From Oscillospiraceae bacterium (lineage in GTDB: Bacteria > Bacillota > Clostridia > Oscillospirales > Oscillospiraceae), in assembly GCA_020025275.1 (NCBI GenBank), contig JAHHSI010000005.1, forward strand, positions 1-64,000: a stretch of 64,000 nucleotides of DNA, in the 5' to 3' direction. A model generated the notes under the pieces. That model did not search any database and had not been told where the DNA came from. It was given only the letters and a program-made list of their open reading frames with translations. Positions 8,958 through 16,391 of the stretch are shown one piece after another (position 1 is the stretch's first letter; every line of letters starts with the position of its first letter). Both the position numbers and the translations under genes were made by a program.

Positions 8958-9913
8958 CGGATCTCCTTTACCTGCCGTGTCATTTCATCGACCTTCCGAT
9001 CGAACTCCGCCACAAAATTTCCCGCGGCGTTATCGCCGTAGGCCATCTGCCGGTTTTTCATGGTAGCGATCTCGACAATGCCGGCCAGGTTACGGCCGGG
9101 GCGCACCGGAATGGTCAGATACGGCAGTGAGACACCCAGCATGGTGTAGGTGTCCTCGCCCAGCCCCAGACGGTCATAAAACTTACCGTCGATCCACTGC
9201 TCCAGGTGTACCACCAGATCGATTTCCGTTTCAAACTGCACGGCTCCCATACCAAAGAGCTTCTGTACGTCGATGATACCGACGCCGCGGATCTCGATAT
9301 AGTGTCGGATGATCTCCGGCGCCGTACCATAAAGGGAGTTGGAGACGCGGCGGATCTCCACGGCGTCATCGGCCACCAGACGGTGCCCCCGCTTCAAAAG
9401 CTCAATGGCCGTCTCGCTCTTACCGATACCGCTGTCGCCCATCAGGAGAACACCCTGCCCGTAAATGTTCATCAGAACGCCATGGCGCACGATCTGCGGC
9501 GCTAGCGCGCGGTTGAGATAGTCGATGATATGGCTGGTCACATCCACGGTCTGCAAATCGGTGCGCAGCAGTGTGCGTCCGTGCTTTTTGGCCAGTTCCA
9601 AAAGCTCCGGAAACACCTCCATGTTGCGGGCGATGATCAGGGCGGGAATCTCACAGCGCAGGAAGTTCTCAAAAACAAGTCGCCGCTGGGAGATGTCCAT
9701 CGCACGCAGGAAGGTCATCTCGGCCTTTCCCAGGATCTGCAGACGGCGCGGCTCAAAGTAATCGTAAAATCCGACCAGCTGCAGAGCCGGGCGGTTCACG
9801 TCGGAGATGGTGATCTCCCGGGTCTCATAGTCGGACCCTTTATGCAAAATTTCCAGATGGAAACTCTCCACCAGCTGACTGAGCTTGGCAGGGGTACGTT
9901 TTACCTTTTCCAT
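8954..9913 (-). CDS. hprK: HPr kinase/phosphorylase
   Basis: Bifunctional enzyme that phosphorylates HPr on Ser46 and reverses it, setting carbon catabolite control. The Walker A motif is MGDSGIGKSETAIELL near residue 155, the catalytic region DDAVEIRR follows, and the family signature RGVGIIDV lies near 203. The start is placed at ATG 9913 because AGGAGG lies at 9923-9928; the frame is open to 9970 but has no ribosome site there. The 319-residue product matches family length. It is first in the operon, with a promoter at 9987-10015. Confidence 0.96.
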   Translation of the reverse strand: MEKVKRTPAKLSQLVESFHLEILHKGSDYETREITISDVNRPALQLVGFYDYFEPRRLQILGKAEMTFLRAMDISQRRLVFENFLRCEIPALIIARNMEVFPELLELAKKHGRTLLRTDLQTVDVTSHIIDYLNRALAPQIVRHGVLMNIYGQGVLLMGDSGIGKSETAIELLKRGHRLVADDAVEIRRVSNSLYGTAPEIIRHYIEIRGVGIIDVQKLFGMGAVQFETEIDLVVHLEQWIDGKFYDRLGLGEDTYTMLGVSLPYLTIPVRPGRNLAGIVEIATMKNRQMAYGDNAAGNFVAEFDRKVDEMTRQVKEIR

Positions 9914-9986
9914 TCTCCCGATCCTCCTGTGGACATGGCGCAGAGCAGGTCCCTTGACAAAAGCTCTCACCGGAATTGATTCCTTT

Positions 9987-10015
9987 ATTATATCTTATGT
10001 ACCAACTTTTCGCAA
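9987..10015 (-). promoter_or_regulatory. Sigma-A promoter of the hprK operon
   Basis: On the minus strand TTGCGA (10010-10015), a 17-base spacer and a perfect TATAAT (9987-9992) lie about 75 bases before the hprK start. This should drive the eight-gene operon down to dnaE. Confidence 0.7.
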
Positions 10016-10062
10016 TACTTTCCCGGTGCCACAAAATTTTTCGATATTTTTTAAAATAGCTA

Positions 10063-10091
10063 TTGCAATTTGAACCATAATCTGCTAAGAT
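10063..10091 (+). promoter_or_regulatory. Sigma-A promoter of rpmB
   Basis: TTGCAA (10063-10068), 17-base spacer, TAAGAT (10086-10091). Transcription would start near 10098, giving a leader of about 54 bases before rpmB. It is divergent from the hprK promoter. Confidence 0.6.
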
Positions 10092-10151
10092 AATCAATGC
10101 TTGCGAATGTAGTGTGAGCGTAATGTTAGTCACAGCAAGGAGGTGCAACGG

Positions 10152-10340
10152 ATGGCTAAGTGCGAATTCTGCGACAAGGGCGTAAACTTTGGTATCAAGG
10201 TTTCTCATTCCCACAGACGTTCCAATCGTCCCTGGAAGCCCAATGTCAAGCGTGTGAAGGCATTGATCAATGGCACGCCTCGCCATGTGTATGTTTGTAC
10301 CCGGTGCCTGCGTTCCGGCAAAGTTACCAGAGCAATCTGA
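10152..10340 (+). CDS. rpmB: 50S ribosomal protein L28
   Basis: Structural protein of the large ribosomal subunit, 62 residues. It opens MAKCEFCDKGV and carries two CxxC pairs (CEFC near residue 4 and CTRC near 50), so this is the zinc-binding (C+) form of L28. The start was placed at ATG 10152 because AAGGAGGTG at 10138-10145 is correctly spaced; a GTG three codons upstream lies inside that site. It is monocistronic, with its own promoter and a perfect terminator just behind it. Confidence 0.97.
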   Translation: MAKCEFCDKGVNFGIKVSHSHRRSNRPWKPNVKRVKALINGTPRHVYVCTRCLRSGKVTRAI

Positions 10341-10357
10341 TCATGGTTGGAATTGGA

Positions 10358-10394
10358 ATAAACGGTATCATGGCCTTTGCCTGATACCGTTTAT
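10358..10394 (+). terminator. Intrinsic terminator of rpmB
   Basis: A perfect 13-bp stem pairs 10358-10370 with 10382-10394 around an 11-base loop and runs into a T-rich tract. It starts 17 bases after the rpmB stop. Confidence 0.85.
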
Positions 10395-10442
10395 TTTATT
10401 ATCTGCACCGGTACTCCCCCGTTTCTTGTGGGGACTTCTGCA

Positions 10443-10479
10443 AAAAAAGGATGACATCCCTTGGATGTCATCCTTTTTT
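10443..10479. terminator. Bidirectional terminator between rpmB and the DUF2500 gene
   Basis: A perfect 17-bp stem (10443-10459 with 10463-10479) has six A residues on one flank and six T residues on the other and a three-base loop. It can end transcription from either side: the minus-strand pcrA-DUF2500 unit and any rpmB read-through. Confidence 0.85.
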
Positions 10480-10491
10480 CATTTGCTCGTC

Positions 10492-10860
10492 TTATGTATG
10501 GTCCGATTCCTCGGTGGTCTCCTGATCTGTCAGTCTCTGAAAGCTCAGGAACTGCGTTCCCTTGAAGATGATCTTCACCTGATCTTCTTCATGGAGCTTA
10601 TCATAGACATCCTCCGGAACCGAAAAGGAAATGGGCTCATCATTTTTCAGCCGGAACACAACAGAACACTCTGCAGGGCCGCGAGAATGGCGATGCTCCG
10701 ACTTTTGTTTGGCGATAACGGTCACCTCCGCCCCCAGCCGCGGCGAGCGCCGGTTCCTCCGCCACGCAGTGGCGGTGCGCGCAACCCCTGAGGTAAAGAG
10801 CGCCAGAACGGCAAGGATCGAGATGGAAATCACGAGGTTGATGATCTGTTGTTTGTCCAT
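10492..10860 (-). CDS. DUF2500 family membrane-anchored protein
   Basis: 122 residues. One N-terminal membrane helix (residues ~6-24, IINLVISISILAVLALF) is followed by a basic stretch (WRRNRRSPR). A small soluble domain comes next, with the family-like pattern VTVIAKQKSEHRH, CSVVFRL and IIFKGTQFLSFQRL. The DUF2500 assignment rests on this pattern and length. The family has no established function; the fold suggests a small beta-rich domain outside or just under the membrane. It follows pcrA by 17 bases and is probably cotranscribed with it, but no functional link is evident. Confidence 0.7.
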   Translation of the reverse strand: MDKQQIINLVISISILAVLALFTSGVARTATAWRRNRRSPRLGAEVTVIAKQKSEHRHSRGPAECSVVFRLKNDEPISFSVPEDVYDKLHEEDQVKIIFKGTQFLSFQRLTDQETTEESDHT

Positions 10861-10877
10861 ACGACATCTCCTGTTCT

Positions 10878-13304
10878 TTATTCCTTGGTCAGATGGGCGC
10901 CCGCTGCTTTCAGCATCAGCTTCTTTGTCCCCACCTGATCAAAAGCTACTTCAATGAGAGCATCGCCGCCCATCGGTCGGATACTGAGCACCATACCGCG
11001 TCCGAAGGCGTCGTGCCGCACGCTTTCTCCGGGCTGGAGCTGCAGCAGCGGTGCGCTGCTCCCGCCGCTCTTCCGGACGCCGCCGGCCACAGGGGTAGAC
11101 TTGCGGGGAATTGCCGTCCGCGGAGAAGCGCTGGTGGTATACGAGATATGCTCGTCGCCCCATGTGTCGTCCCAATGGGAAACCGGCCGCGGCTCGGGCT
11201 TGCTGAGCCATTCCCGATTCTCCTCCGGGATCTCGTTGAGGAACCGGGACTCCATCGCCGGGGTGGTCCGTCCGTAGAGGGTCCGCTGCCGCGCGTGTGT
11301 CATGGTCAGTTTCTCCTGTGCACGGGTCATAGCCACATAGCACAGGCGGCGCTCTTCTTCCATCTCCTCCGGATCGCCCATGGCCCGGTTTCCGGGGAAC
11401 AGGCCGTCCTCCATACCCACCACAAAGACGTTGGGGTACTCCAACCCTTTGGCGCTGTGCATTGTCATCATGGTCACGCAGTTATCTGCGTCATTTTGGC
11501 TGTCCAGATCGGTGTAGAGCGCCACTTCATCGAGGAAGCCTGCCAGCGTCGGATTCTCCGGGTCGTTCTCAAGAAACGCCAGAATACTGGAGGTCAATTC
11601 CTGTACGTTCTCCAACCGGCCCCGGCTCTCCATGTCGTTCTTCTCCTGCAGCATGCGGACATAGCCGGTGCGCTCACAGACGTATTCATAGAACTCGACC
11701 AGCCCCATATCTGCGACGCACTTCCGCATTTCTTCAATCATCGCTGTAAAGGAAATCAGCTTGCTGGCAGCTGTTTTCAGTTCGGTATACGCGCTGGCAT
11801 TGCGCAAAATTTCATAGAGCGGTACATTGTAGGCCGTGGCAAGGATCTGTGCCTTGTCCATGGTCGCTGCTCCGATTTTTCGGGCCGGGACATTGATGAT
11901 ACGCCGGATCCGAAGGTCGTCTGTGGGGTTGTTGATCACGCACAGGTAGGCCAGCATATCCTTCACTTCGGCACGGTCAAAGAACTTCATACCGCCGATG
12001 ACTTTGTAGGGAACGCCGTTGCGCTTGAAGGCATATTCCAGTGCATTGGACTGGGCGTTGGTGCGGTAGAGGATCGCATGGTCCTTCCAATCGGCGCCAC
12101 GGTTGTAGTTCATCATGATCTGTCCCACCACAAAGTTGGCCTCGTCCCCTTCATTGAATGCGGTTTTGATGGTGATTTTGTCGCCTGTGCCGTTCTGCGT
12201 CCAAAGCGTTTTTCCCTTGCGCTCGGTATTGTGGCGGATCACCGCATTGGCGGCGTCCAGAATATTCTGGGTGCTGCGATAATTCTGCTCCAATCGGATG
12301 ACACGGGCGCTGCGGTACTGTTTTTCAAAGCTGAGGATATTGGTGATGTCCGCTCCACGGAAGCGATAAATGCTCTGGTCATCATCGCCCACGACACAGA
12401 TGTTCTGGTGGCCGCCCGCCAGTAAGGAGGCCAGCATATATTGCATCTGGTTGGTGTCCTGATACTCATCGATCAAAATGTAGCGGAATTTGCGGCGGTA
12501 GAACGCCAGTGTCTCACTGTCGGTCTGCAGCAGCTCCACCGTGTGGAGAATAATGTCGTCGAAATCCAAAGCGTTGGCGTCCCGCAGTCGGCGATTGTAC
12601 ATACTGTAGACCTTGCCGATTCGGGTCTTTCGCCAGTCGTTCCGGCTTTCTGCCTGTTTGCAGAACTCCTCCGGTGTCAGCATATTGTTCTTGGCGTTGG
12701 AAATGGTGGACTGCACCTCGCGCACCGGGAAGCTCTTTTCCTCAAGGTTCAGTTCTTTGAGAAGATCCTTGATGACCCGTTTGCTGTCGTCCGTATCATA
12801 GATGGTAAAGTTTCGGTCAAACCCGATCTTGTCAATATCGCGGCGCAGGATCCGCACACAGGCGGAGTGGAAGGTGGCCGCCCACACGTCCCGCGCTTCC
12901 TCCCCCAGCATCCGTTCCAGACGCTCTTTCAGTTCTCCGGCCGCCTTGTTGGTGAAGGTAATGGCCAGCACTTCCCACGGGCGGGCCGGCTCCACTGCGC
13001 ACAGATACTGCATCAGCATCTTTTGCTCAGGGTCCGGATGTTGGACATATTGCTCCAAAAATTCCACCTCGTCGATGGAAATGGGGATCGGGATCTCTTC
13101 GGAATCACTGCCCCGCCCATAGCGCAGGAGATTAGCCACACGATTGATGAGCACCGTGGTCTTTCCACTGCCGGCTCCGGCCAGCAGCAGCAGAGGTCCC
13201 TCGGTAGTCATCACACCCTCACGCTGCATATCGTTCAACTTGGCGTAGTCCAGTTCGATCGCCTGACGACGCGCCCGAATAAATCTCTTCTCAAGTTCGT
13301 TCAT
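10878..13304 (-). CDS. pcrA: ATP-dependent DNA helicase PcrA/UvrD
   Basis: Superfamily 1A 3'-5' helicase acting in nucleotide excision repair, removal of RecA filaments and rolling-circle replication. Motifs appear in order across 808 residues: Walker A LLLAGAGSGKTT (residues ~37-48), motif II LIDEYQDT, motif III VGDDDQSIYRFRGAD, motif IV LEQNYRSTQ, motif V TMHSAKGLEYPNVF and motif VI CYVAMTRAQEKL. The C-terminal Tudor-like segment GESVRHDAFGRGMVLS (near 745), typical of PcrA for RNA polymerase contact, is present. It has its own promoter and diverges from a unit with LexA-type operators. Confidence 0.96.
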   Translation of the reverse strand: MNELEKRFIRARRQAIELDYAKLNDMQREGVMTTEGPLLLLAGAGSGKTTVLINRVANLLRYGRGSDSEEIPIPISIDEVEFLEQYVQHPDPEQKMLMQYLCAVEPARPWEVLAITFTNKAAGELKERLERMLGEEARDVWAATFHSACVRILRRDIDKIGFDRNFTIYDTDDSKRVIKDLLKELNLEEKSFPVREVQSTISNAKNNMLTPEEFCKQAESRNDWRKTRIGKVYSMYNRRLRDANALDFDDIILHTVELLQTDSETLAFYRRKFRYILIDEYQDTNQMQYMLASLLAGGHQNICVVGDDDQSIYRFRGADITNILSFEKQYRSARVIRLEQNYRSTQNILDAANAVIRHNTERKGKTLWTQNGTGDKITIKTAFNEGDEANFVVGQIMMNYNRGADWKDHAILYRTNAQSNALEYAFKRNGVPYKVIGGMKFFDRAEVKDMLAYLCVINNPTDDLRIRRIINVPARKIGAATMDKAQILATAYNVPLYEILRNASAYTELKTAASKLISFTAMIEEMRKCVADMGLVEFYEYVCERTGYVRMLQEKNDMESRGRLENVQELTSSILAFLENDPENPTLAGFLDEVALYTDLDSQNDADNCVTMMTMHSAKGLEYPNVFVVGMEDGLFPGNRAMGDPEEMEEERRLCYVAMTRAQEKLTMTHARQRTLYGRTTPAMESRFLNEIPEENREWLSKPEPRPVSHWDDTWGDEHISYTTSASPRTAIPRKSTPVAGGVRKSGGSSAPLLQLQPGESVRHDAFGRGMVLSIRPMGGDALIEVAFDQVGTKKLMLKAAGAHLTKE

Positions 13305-13336
13305 AGTGCCCTCTTCTCTTTCAGATGTTCTTCTCC

Positions 13337-13365
13337 ATTTTAATACAGAATCCCTCTGCGGTCAA
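13337..13365 (-). promoter_or_regulatory. Sigma-A promoter of pcrA
   Basis: Minus strand: TTGACC (13360-13365), 17-base spacer, TAAAAT (13337-13342), about 33 bases before the pcrA ATG. The LexA-type boxes lie upstream of it rather than over it, so direct SOS repression of pcrA is not obvious. Confidence 0.65.
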
Positions 13366-13384
13366 CACTGCATACCAACATATA

Positions 13385-13452
13385 GAAATTTTGTTCGATT
13401 TGTGTTGACAAGAACGACTGTTCGATATATAATGCAAATAGAACATAAGTTC
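13385..13452. promoter_or_regulatory. Cluster of LexA-type operators (SOS boxes)
   Basis: Two exact GAAC-N4-GTTC cores, the Gram-positive LexA box core, lie at 13412-13423 and 13441-13452. A third near-match, GAAA-N4-GTTC, is at 13385-13396. Start-to-start spacing is 27 and 29 bases. The middle box fills the spacer of the promoter at 13405-13433 and the last one covers the expected start of transcription, so a bound repressor would block the promoter. Binding by LexA is inferred. Confidence 0.75.
13405..13433 (+). promoter_or_regulatory. Consensus sigma-A promoter inside the LexA operators
   Basis: TTGACA (13405-13410), exactly 17 bases, TATAAT (13428-13433): both hexamers perfect. It points at the 37-codon ORF at 13470. 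Such a strong promoter under overlapping operators is typical of a tightly repressed, highly inducible gene. Confidence 0.85.
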
Positions 13453-13469
13453 TACAGGAGGTAATGACA

Positions 13470-13583
13470 ATGACAACTTTCGGAATGATTATGACTTTAT
13501 TGGGCGCTGCTTCTGTTGCATCCGGTCTGGTACATCTGTTCGATATGCTGGATCATCCCCGATCCAGACGGCACACCGCCTGA
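13470..13583 (+). CDS. SOS-type small membrane peptide, 37 aa
   Basis: A 37-residue ORF starting MTTFGMIMTLLG. One hydrophobic helix spans roughly residues 4-24, followed by an acidic/histidine turn (DMLDHP) and a basic tail (RSRRHTA), so the C-terminus is predicted in the cytoplasm. AGGAGG at 13456-13461 is 8 bases before this ATG; an in-frame ATG at 13464 is too close to that site. It lies behind a perfect promoter overlapped by LexA-type boxes, divergent from pcrA. I recognise no family. SOS-induced small membrane proteins elsewhere (YneA, SidA) delay division, but no sequence similarity is claimed. No clear terminator follows. Confidence 0.7.
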   Translation: MTTFGMIMTLLGAASVASGLVHLFDMLDHPRSRRHTA

Positions 13584-14157
13584 TTCAAGAGCGATGTCCG
13601 CTGCTTCTTCCCTGATGCTTTCTGCGGGACTGTGGCTGTAGGAGAAGCACTGTTCGGCCAATACCGAGCTCTTCATGGCCGGCTCGGGAGATCTTTCAGA
13701 TCATCCATAGCGTGCATCGGATCTGCATAGGCTCATCGGGATAACGAGAGGATCATCGAACATTTTTTCTAGTCCCCTGCCCTGCGGCAGATGACAGCGG
13801 CAGGGCGCCTGCCGTCAGCAATCATAGCGGATGCCTTTCCGGCGAGGCCACGTTTTCTGGCCTCATAAAGACACGGAGGAGACGAAAGCCGGGGGCCAGA
13901 GCCTTTTGTGCTCTGCACGGCCAAAGACGCAGCAGGGACGGCATTGGAGCCGGCGATGATGAGATGGGCAAACTCGGCAGCAAACATCGTGCCATGTTCT
14001 GGTGATCCGACGCCCATAGCAGAGGCGGCCGCCTGTTCCCTATTTTCTGGCGGCAGAATTTTCTGGGCAGCCAACTCTTTTTTACGATCGACTCCAAAGT
14101 GGTCATCGGATACGAGCGGATGACGGCGGTAATGCGTTCATCAAAAAAACGGATATA

Positions 14158-14209
14158 GCGGTTTCTCTGTTTTCCGCAACGTGGCGGAAAACGAAAAACA
14201 GAAAACCGC
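14158..14209. repeat. Nested inverted repeat (branched hairpin)
   Basis: An inner 8-bp stem TTTTCCGC/GCGGAAAA (14170-14177 with 14184-14191) sits inside an outer imperfect stem pairing 14158-14169 with 14199-14209. It lies directly beside the perfect hairpin at 14213-14260, so together they could fold into a double hairpin. Confidence 0.55.
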
Positions 14210-14212
14210 AGA

Positions 14213-14260
14213 CAGCAAGCATCCCCCATCGCGTGTGAGCGCGATGGGGGATGCTTGCTG
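14213..14260. terminator. Perfect 21-bp hairpin, possible terminator downstream of sigF
   Basis: 14213-14233 is the exact reverse complement of 14240-14260, with the six-base loop TGTGAG. On the minus strand a T-rich tract interrupted by GC follows; on the plus strand there are only scattered T residues. It may end the spoIIA transcript, although it lies over 550 bases past sigF, or it may be a structural element or mobile-element relic. Confidence 0.45.
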
Positions 14261-14816
14261 CTTGTTATTTGGGTTGTTTCCCGGGGTATGGGACGTTTCT
14301 TTTGGTTGTCATTCCGTTGCTATTTGGAAAGAATCAGGAACTATATCTACCGATTGTTCCGCATGATTCCCCTCAGAATATGCCCTCACATCACCAGAAA
14401 GGAAACCCTGCCCGATCAGCTCGACAGATCAACACATTTGCTCAGTCGATGAAAGCCGTCCCTGCGCATATCGGCTACGGATCGGCGTCTATGCCCGTCC
14501 CATAGTGTGGGGGTTCGGTGTATAGGGCTTCGTCGGGTGATCGAGCTGCCATAGGCTGCCCATCTCCCACTGCAGAATTTGCGACATAGATGAAGGTGGA
14601 GGCGATGCGCCTTCCGGTGGAAGCGATGCTCCGTAAAAAGGTAGACCGTATCCGCCGCAATCTGGGCTGTGAGACGGTTATCGAGTGCGCTTAGGATTGG
14701 AAAGAGAGGGATACTGGGCCGATCACGGCGGCGCTGTCCTGTCGCCGGTTGTTTTTTCCGTTGGACAGAGCCACTGGTGTTCGTCCTTCCATTGCAAACG
14801 GGTGTGGGGTGTTCCC

Positions 14817-15527
14817 CTATTCTTTCAGCATTTCCTTTAGGTTTGAAATCGCCCGGCGCTCCAAACGGGAGACCTGCACCTGCGACACACGCAGAATGCG
14901 TGATGCCTGCTCTTGGGTCATACCTCGGAAATACCGCAGGATAATCGTCATCCGTTCCCGCTGGGCAAGACGATCAATAGCTTCACGCAGGGCGAGTTTT
15001 TCGACTAAGTTTTCCTCCGGCCCCACGGTTCCCAACGTAGACTCCAAGGTCAGTCCGTCAGCTGTCTGCTGCTGCAAGGATTCCGGCGCCCCGGTGGCCA
15101 ACTCCACACTGGCGATCTCTTCAACACTCATGCCGATCTCTTTGGATAGTTCCGACAATTTTGCTTCTCGCCCCAGCTGCTGGCGCAGCCGCTCCTTGGC
15201 GCTCCAGAGCGTCTGGGCCTTTTCACGGATGGTGCGACCAACCTTTATGGCGCCGTCATCGCGGAGAAAACGCCGTATTTCACCGGCAATTTTGGGAACA
15301 GCATAGGTCGAAAACTGCGTTCCATATGTAAGATCAAATCCCTTTACAGCCTTGATAAATCCAATACATCCAAGCTGAAATAGGTCGTCGGCCTCCACGC
15401 CGCAGCCGTAGTATCGCCGTACGACCGACCAGATAAGGCCTTTGTTCTCACAGAGGACTTGCTGACAGGCTTCCTCGTCTCCGTTTTGCGCTTGCTCCAA
15501 CAGCGCAAACATCTCTTCACGGCTCAT
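14817..15527 (-). CDS. sigF: Forespore sigma factor SigF
   Basis: RNA polymerase sigma factor that starts the forespore programme after asymmetric division; held inactive by SpoIIAB. The 236-residue product shows region 2 (DLFQLGCIGFIKAVKGFD near residue 47, then FSTYAVPKIAGEIRRFLRD). Region 3 and the region 4 helix-turn-helix (MTQEQASRILRVSQVQVSR near 208) follow. The start ATG overlaps the spoIIAB stop by four bases. Gene order spoIIAA-spoIIAB-sigF is the universal operon. The spoVA genes that often follow are absent here. Confidence 0.97.
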   Translation of the reverse strand: MSREEMFALLEQAQNGDEEACQQVLCENKGLIWSVVRRYYGCGVEADDLFQLGCIGFIKAVKGFDLTYGTQFSTYAVPKIAGEIRRFLRDDGAIKVGRTIREKAQTLWSAKERLRQQLGREAKLSELSKEIGMSVEEIASVELATGAPESLQQQTADGLTLESTLGTVGPEENLVEKLALREAIDRLAQRERMTIILRYFRGMTQEQASRILRVSQVQVSRLERRAISNLKEMLKE

Positions 15528-15967
15528 CGCAGCCCTGTCAGACGCTGTGAGATCCGCTTGCGCATGGAGACCGTGGTTCCTTTCCCTACGGCGGATTTGA
15601 CCCGCAATCGATCGGTGAAGCTTTCCATGATCGTGAACCCCATGCCGCTGCGCTCTTCGCCTCCGGTGGTAAAGAGCGGTTCCCGGGCGCGCTCCACGTC
15701 AGCAATTCCACAGCCCCAGTCCCGAATAGAGATTTCCAGAACATGGTCCTCCAAAATCTTCATCTTCATGCAAATTTTTCCCAACTGATCGGGATAGGCG
15801 TGCACGATGGCATTGGTAACTGCCTCGCTTACAGCCGTTTTGATGTCGCCCAGTTCGTCCAGCGTCGGGTCCAGCTGGGCAGCGAAGCCGGCCGCAGCCA
15901 TTCGGGCAAAGCTCTCATTGCTGCTTCGGCTGAGAAATTCCAGAACCACATAGTTTTCCGCTTTCAT
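15524..15967 (-). CDS. spoIIAB: Anti-sigma F factor / serine kinase SpoIIAB
   Basis: Binds and inhibits SigF and phosphorylates SpoIIAA. The GHKL-type ATP fold is visible: N-box TAVSEAVTNAIVHAYP near residue 45, G1 box RDWGCGI near 82, and G2 segment ERSGMGFTIMESFTD near 106. Length 147 is standard. The ATG follows spoIIAA by 12 bases and the stop overlaps the sigF start, consistent with stoichiometric coupled synthesis. Confidence 0.96.
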   Translation of the reverse strand: MKAENYVVLEFLSRSSNESFARMAAAGFAAQLDPTLDELGDIKTAVSEAVTNAIVHAYPDQLGKICMKMKILEDHVLEISIRDWGCGIADVERAREPLFTTGGEERSGMGFTIMESFTDRLRVKSAVGKGTTVSMRKRISQRLTGLR

Positions 15968-15979
15968 GATTTTCCTCCC

Positions 15980-16285
15980 TTATTCCATCTCGACCATCCG
16001 CTGTATCCCGGCCGCCTCCAGTACTTTTCTGGGCTGCGGTCCTGCCTTGCACAGCCGGATATGACCGCCGGCCTCACGCATCCGCTGACGGCAGCGCATG
16101 ACCACCGCAATTCCGGAACTATCCATAAAGCTGATCCCGCTGAAATCCAGTGTCAGGTGCAGCGGCAGCTCCGTTTCGATCAGCTGATCCAGCCGCTGCA
16201 TCAGCCCCTTGGCCCCATGATGGTCCAGCTCGCCTTCCAGCAGGACTTCCAACGAGCGGCCCTCCCTCTTTGTCTGTAGCTTCAT
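15980..16285 (-). CDS. spoIIAA: Anti-anti-sigma factor SpoIIAA
   Basis: STAS-domain protein that, when dephosphorylated, displaces SigF from SpoIIAB. The 101-residue product reads MKLQTKREGRSLEVLL, and the phospho-acceptor serine lies in SFMDSSGIAVVMRCR near residue 57. The start was taken at ATG 16285, preceded by AAGGAG, rather than the open frame back to 16315, which would run into the terminator hairpin. It heads the spoIIA operon. Its promoter region overlaps the valS terminator (see 16338-16371). Confidence 0.95.
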   Translation of the reverse strand: MKLQTKREGRSLEVLLEGELDHHGAKGLMQRLDQLIETELPLHLTLDFSGISFMDSSGIAVVMRCRQRMREAGGHIRLCKAGPQPRKVLEAAGIQRMVEME

Positions 16286-16301
16286 TGCCTTGCTCCTTTG
16301 T

Positions 16302-16340
16302 AAAAAAATAATCACCGCAGATCATGGATCTACGGTGATT
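16302..16340 (-). terminator. Terminator after valS, directly before spoIIAA
   Basis: A 14-base arm at 16327-16340 pairs, with one wobble, to 16310-16323. On the minus strand it is followed by TTATTTTTTT. It lies only 17 bases upstream of the spoIIAA ATG and should stop valS transcripts from entering spoIIA. Confidence 0.8.
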
Positions 16341-16371
16341 ATATAAAAAATCTCTGTTTTTTTCTGTCGAA
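16338..16371 (-). promoter_or_regulatory. Candidate spoIIA promoter with a Spo0A box
   Basis: Minus strand: TATAAT (16338-16343) is preceded by an A-rich, sigma-H-like upstream element near 16358-16367. The heptamer TGTCGAA, the Spo0A box core, is at 16365-16371 on the plus strand, about 34-37 bases before the predicted start. The -10 overlaps the first arm of the valS terminator. Spo0A and sigma-H control of spoIIA is established in Bacillus; assignment here is inferred and the -35 match is weak. Confidence 0.5.
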
Positions 16372-16391
16372 CCCCGCCTAAACGTGCAAAT

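Larger units (their letters stand above)
13584..14816. other. 1.2-kb gene-poor region with possible decayed coding
   Basis: No intact recognisable gene. On the minus strand, an open frame reading FFDERITAVIRSYPMTTLE (about 14160-14090) reaches a run of six A residues. It would continue in a second frame (ELAAQKILPPENREQAAA and onward) to a stop at 13769, the pattern of a frameshifted relic. On the plus strand a 34-codon ORF at 14590-14694 (opening MKVEAMRLPVEAML) ends 122 bases beyond the sigF stop. Two large hairpins lie at 14158-14260. No homolog is recognised for any of these. Confidence 0.35.

Noticed and set aside
13337..13452. LexA control of pcrA through the same boxes
   Set aside because: The boxes lie 20 or more bases upstream of the pcrA -35 and do not overlap it; pcrA has a separate intact promoter. 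Direct repression is possible only by an indirect mechanism.
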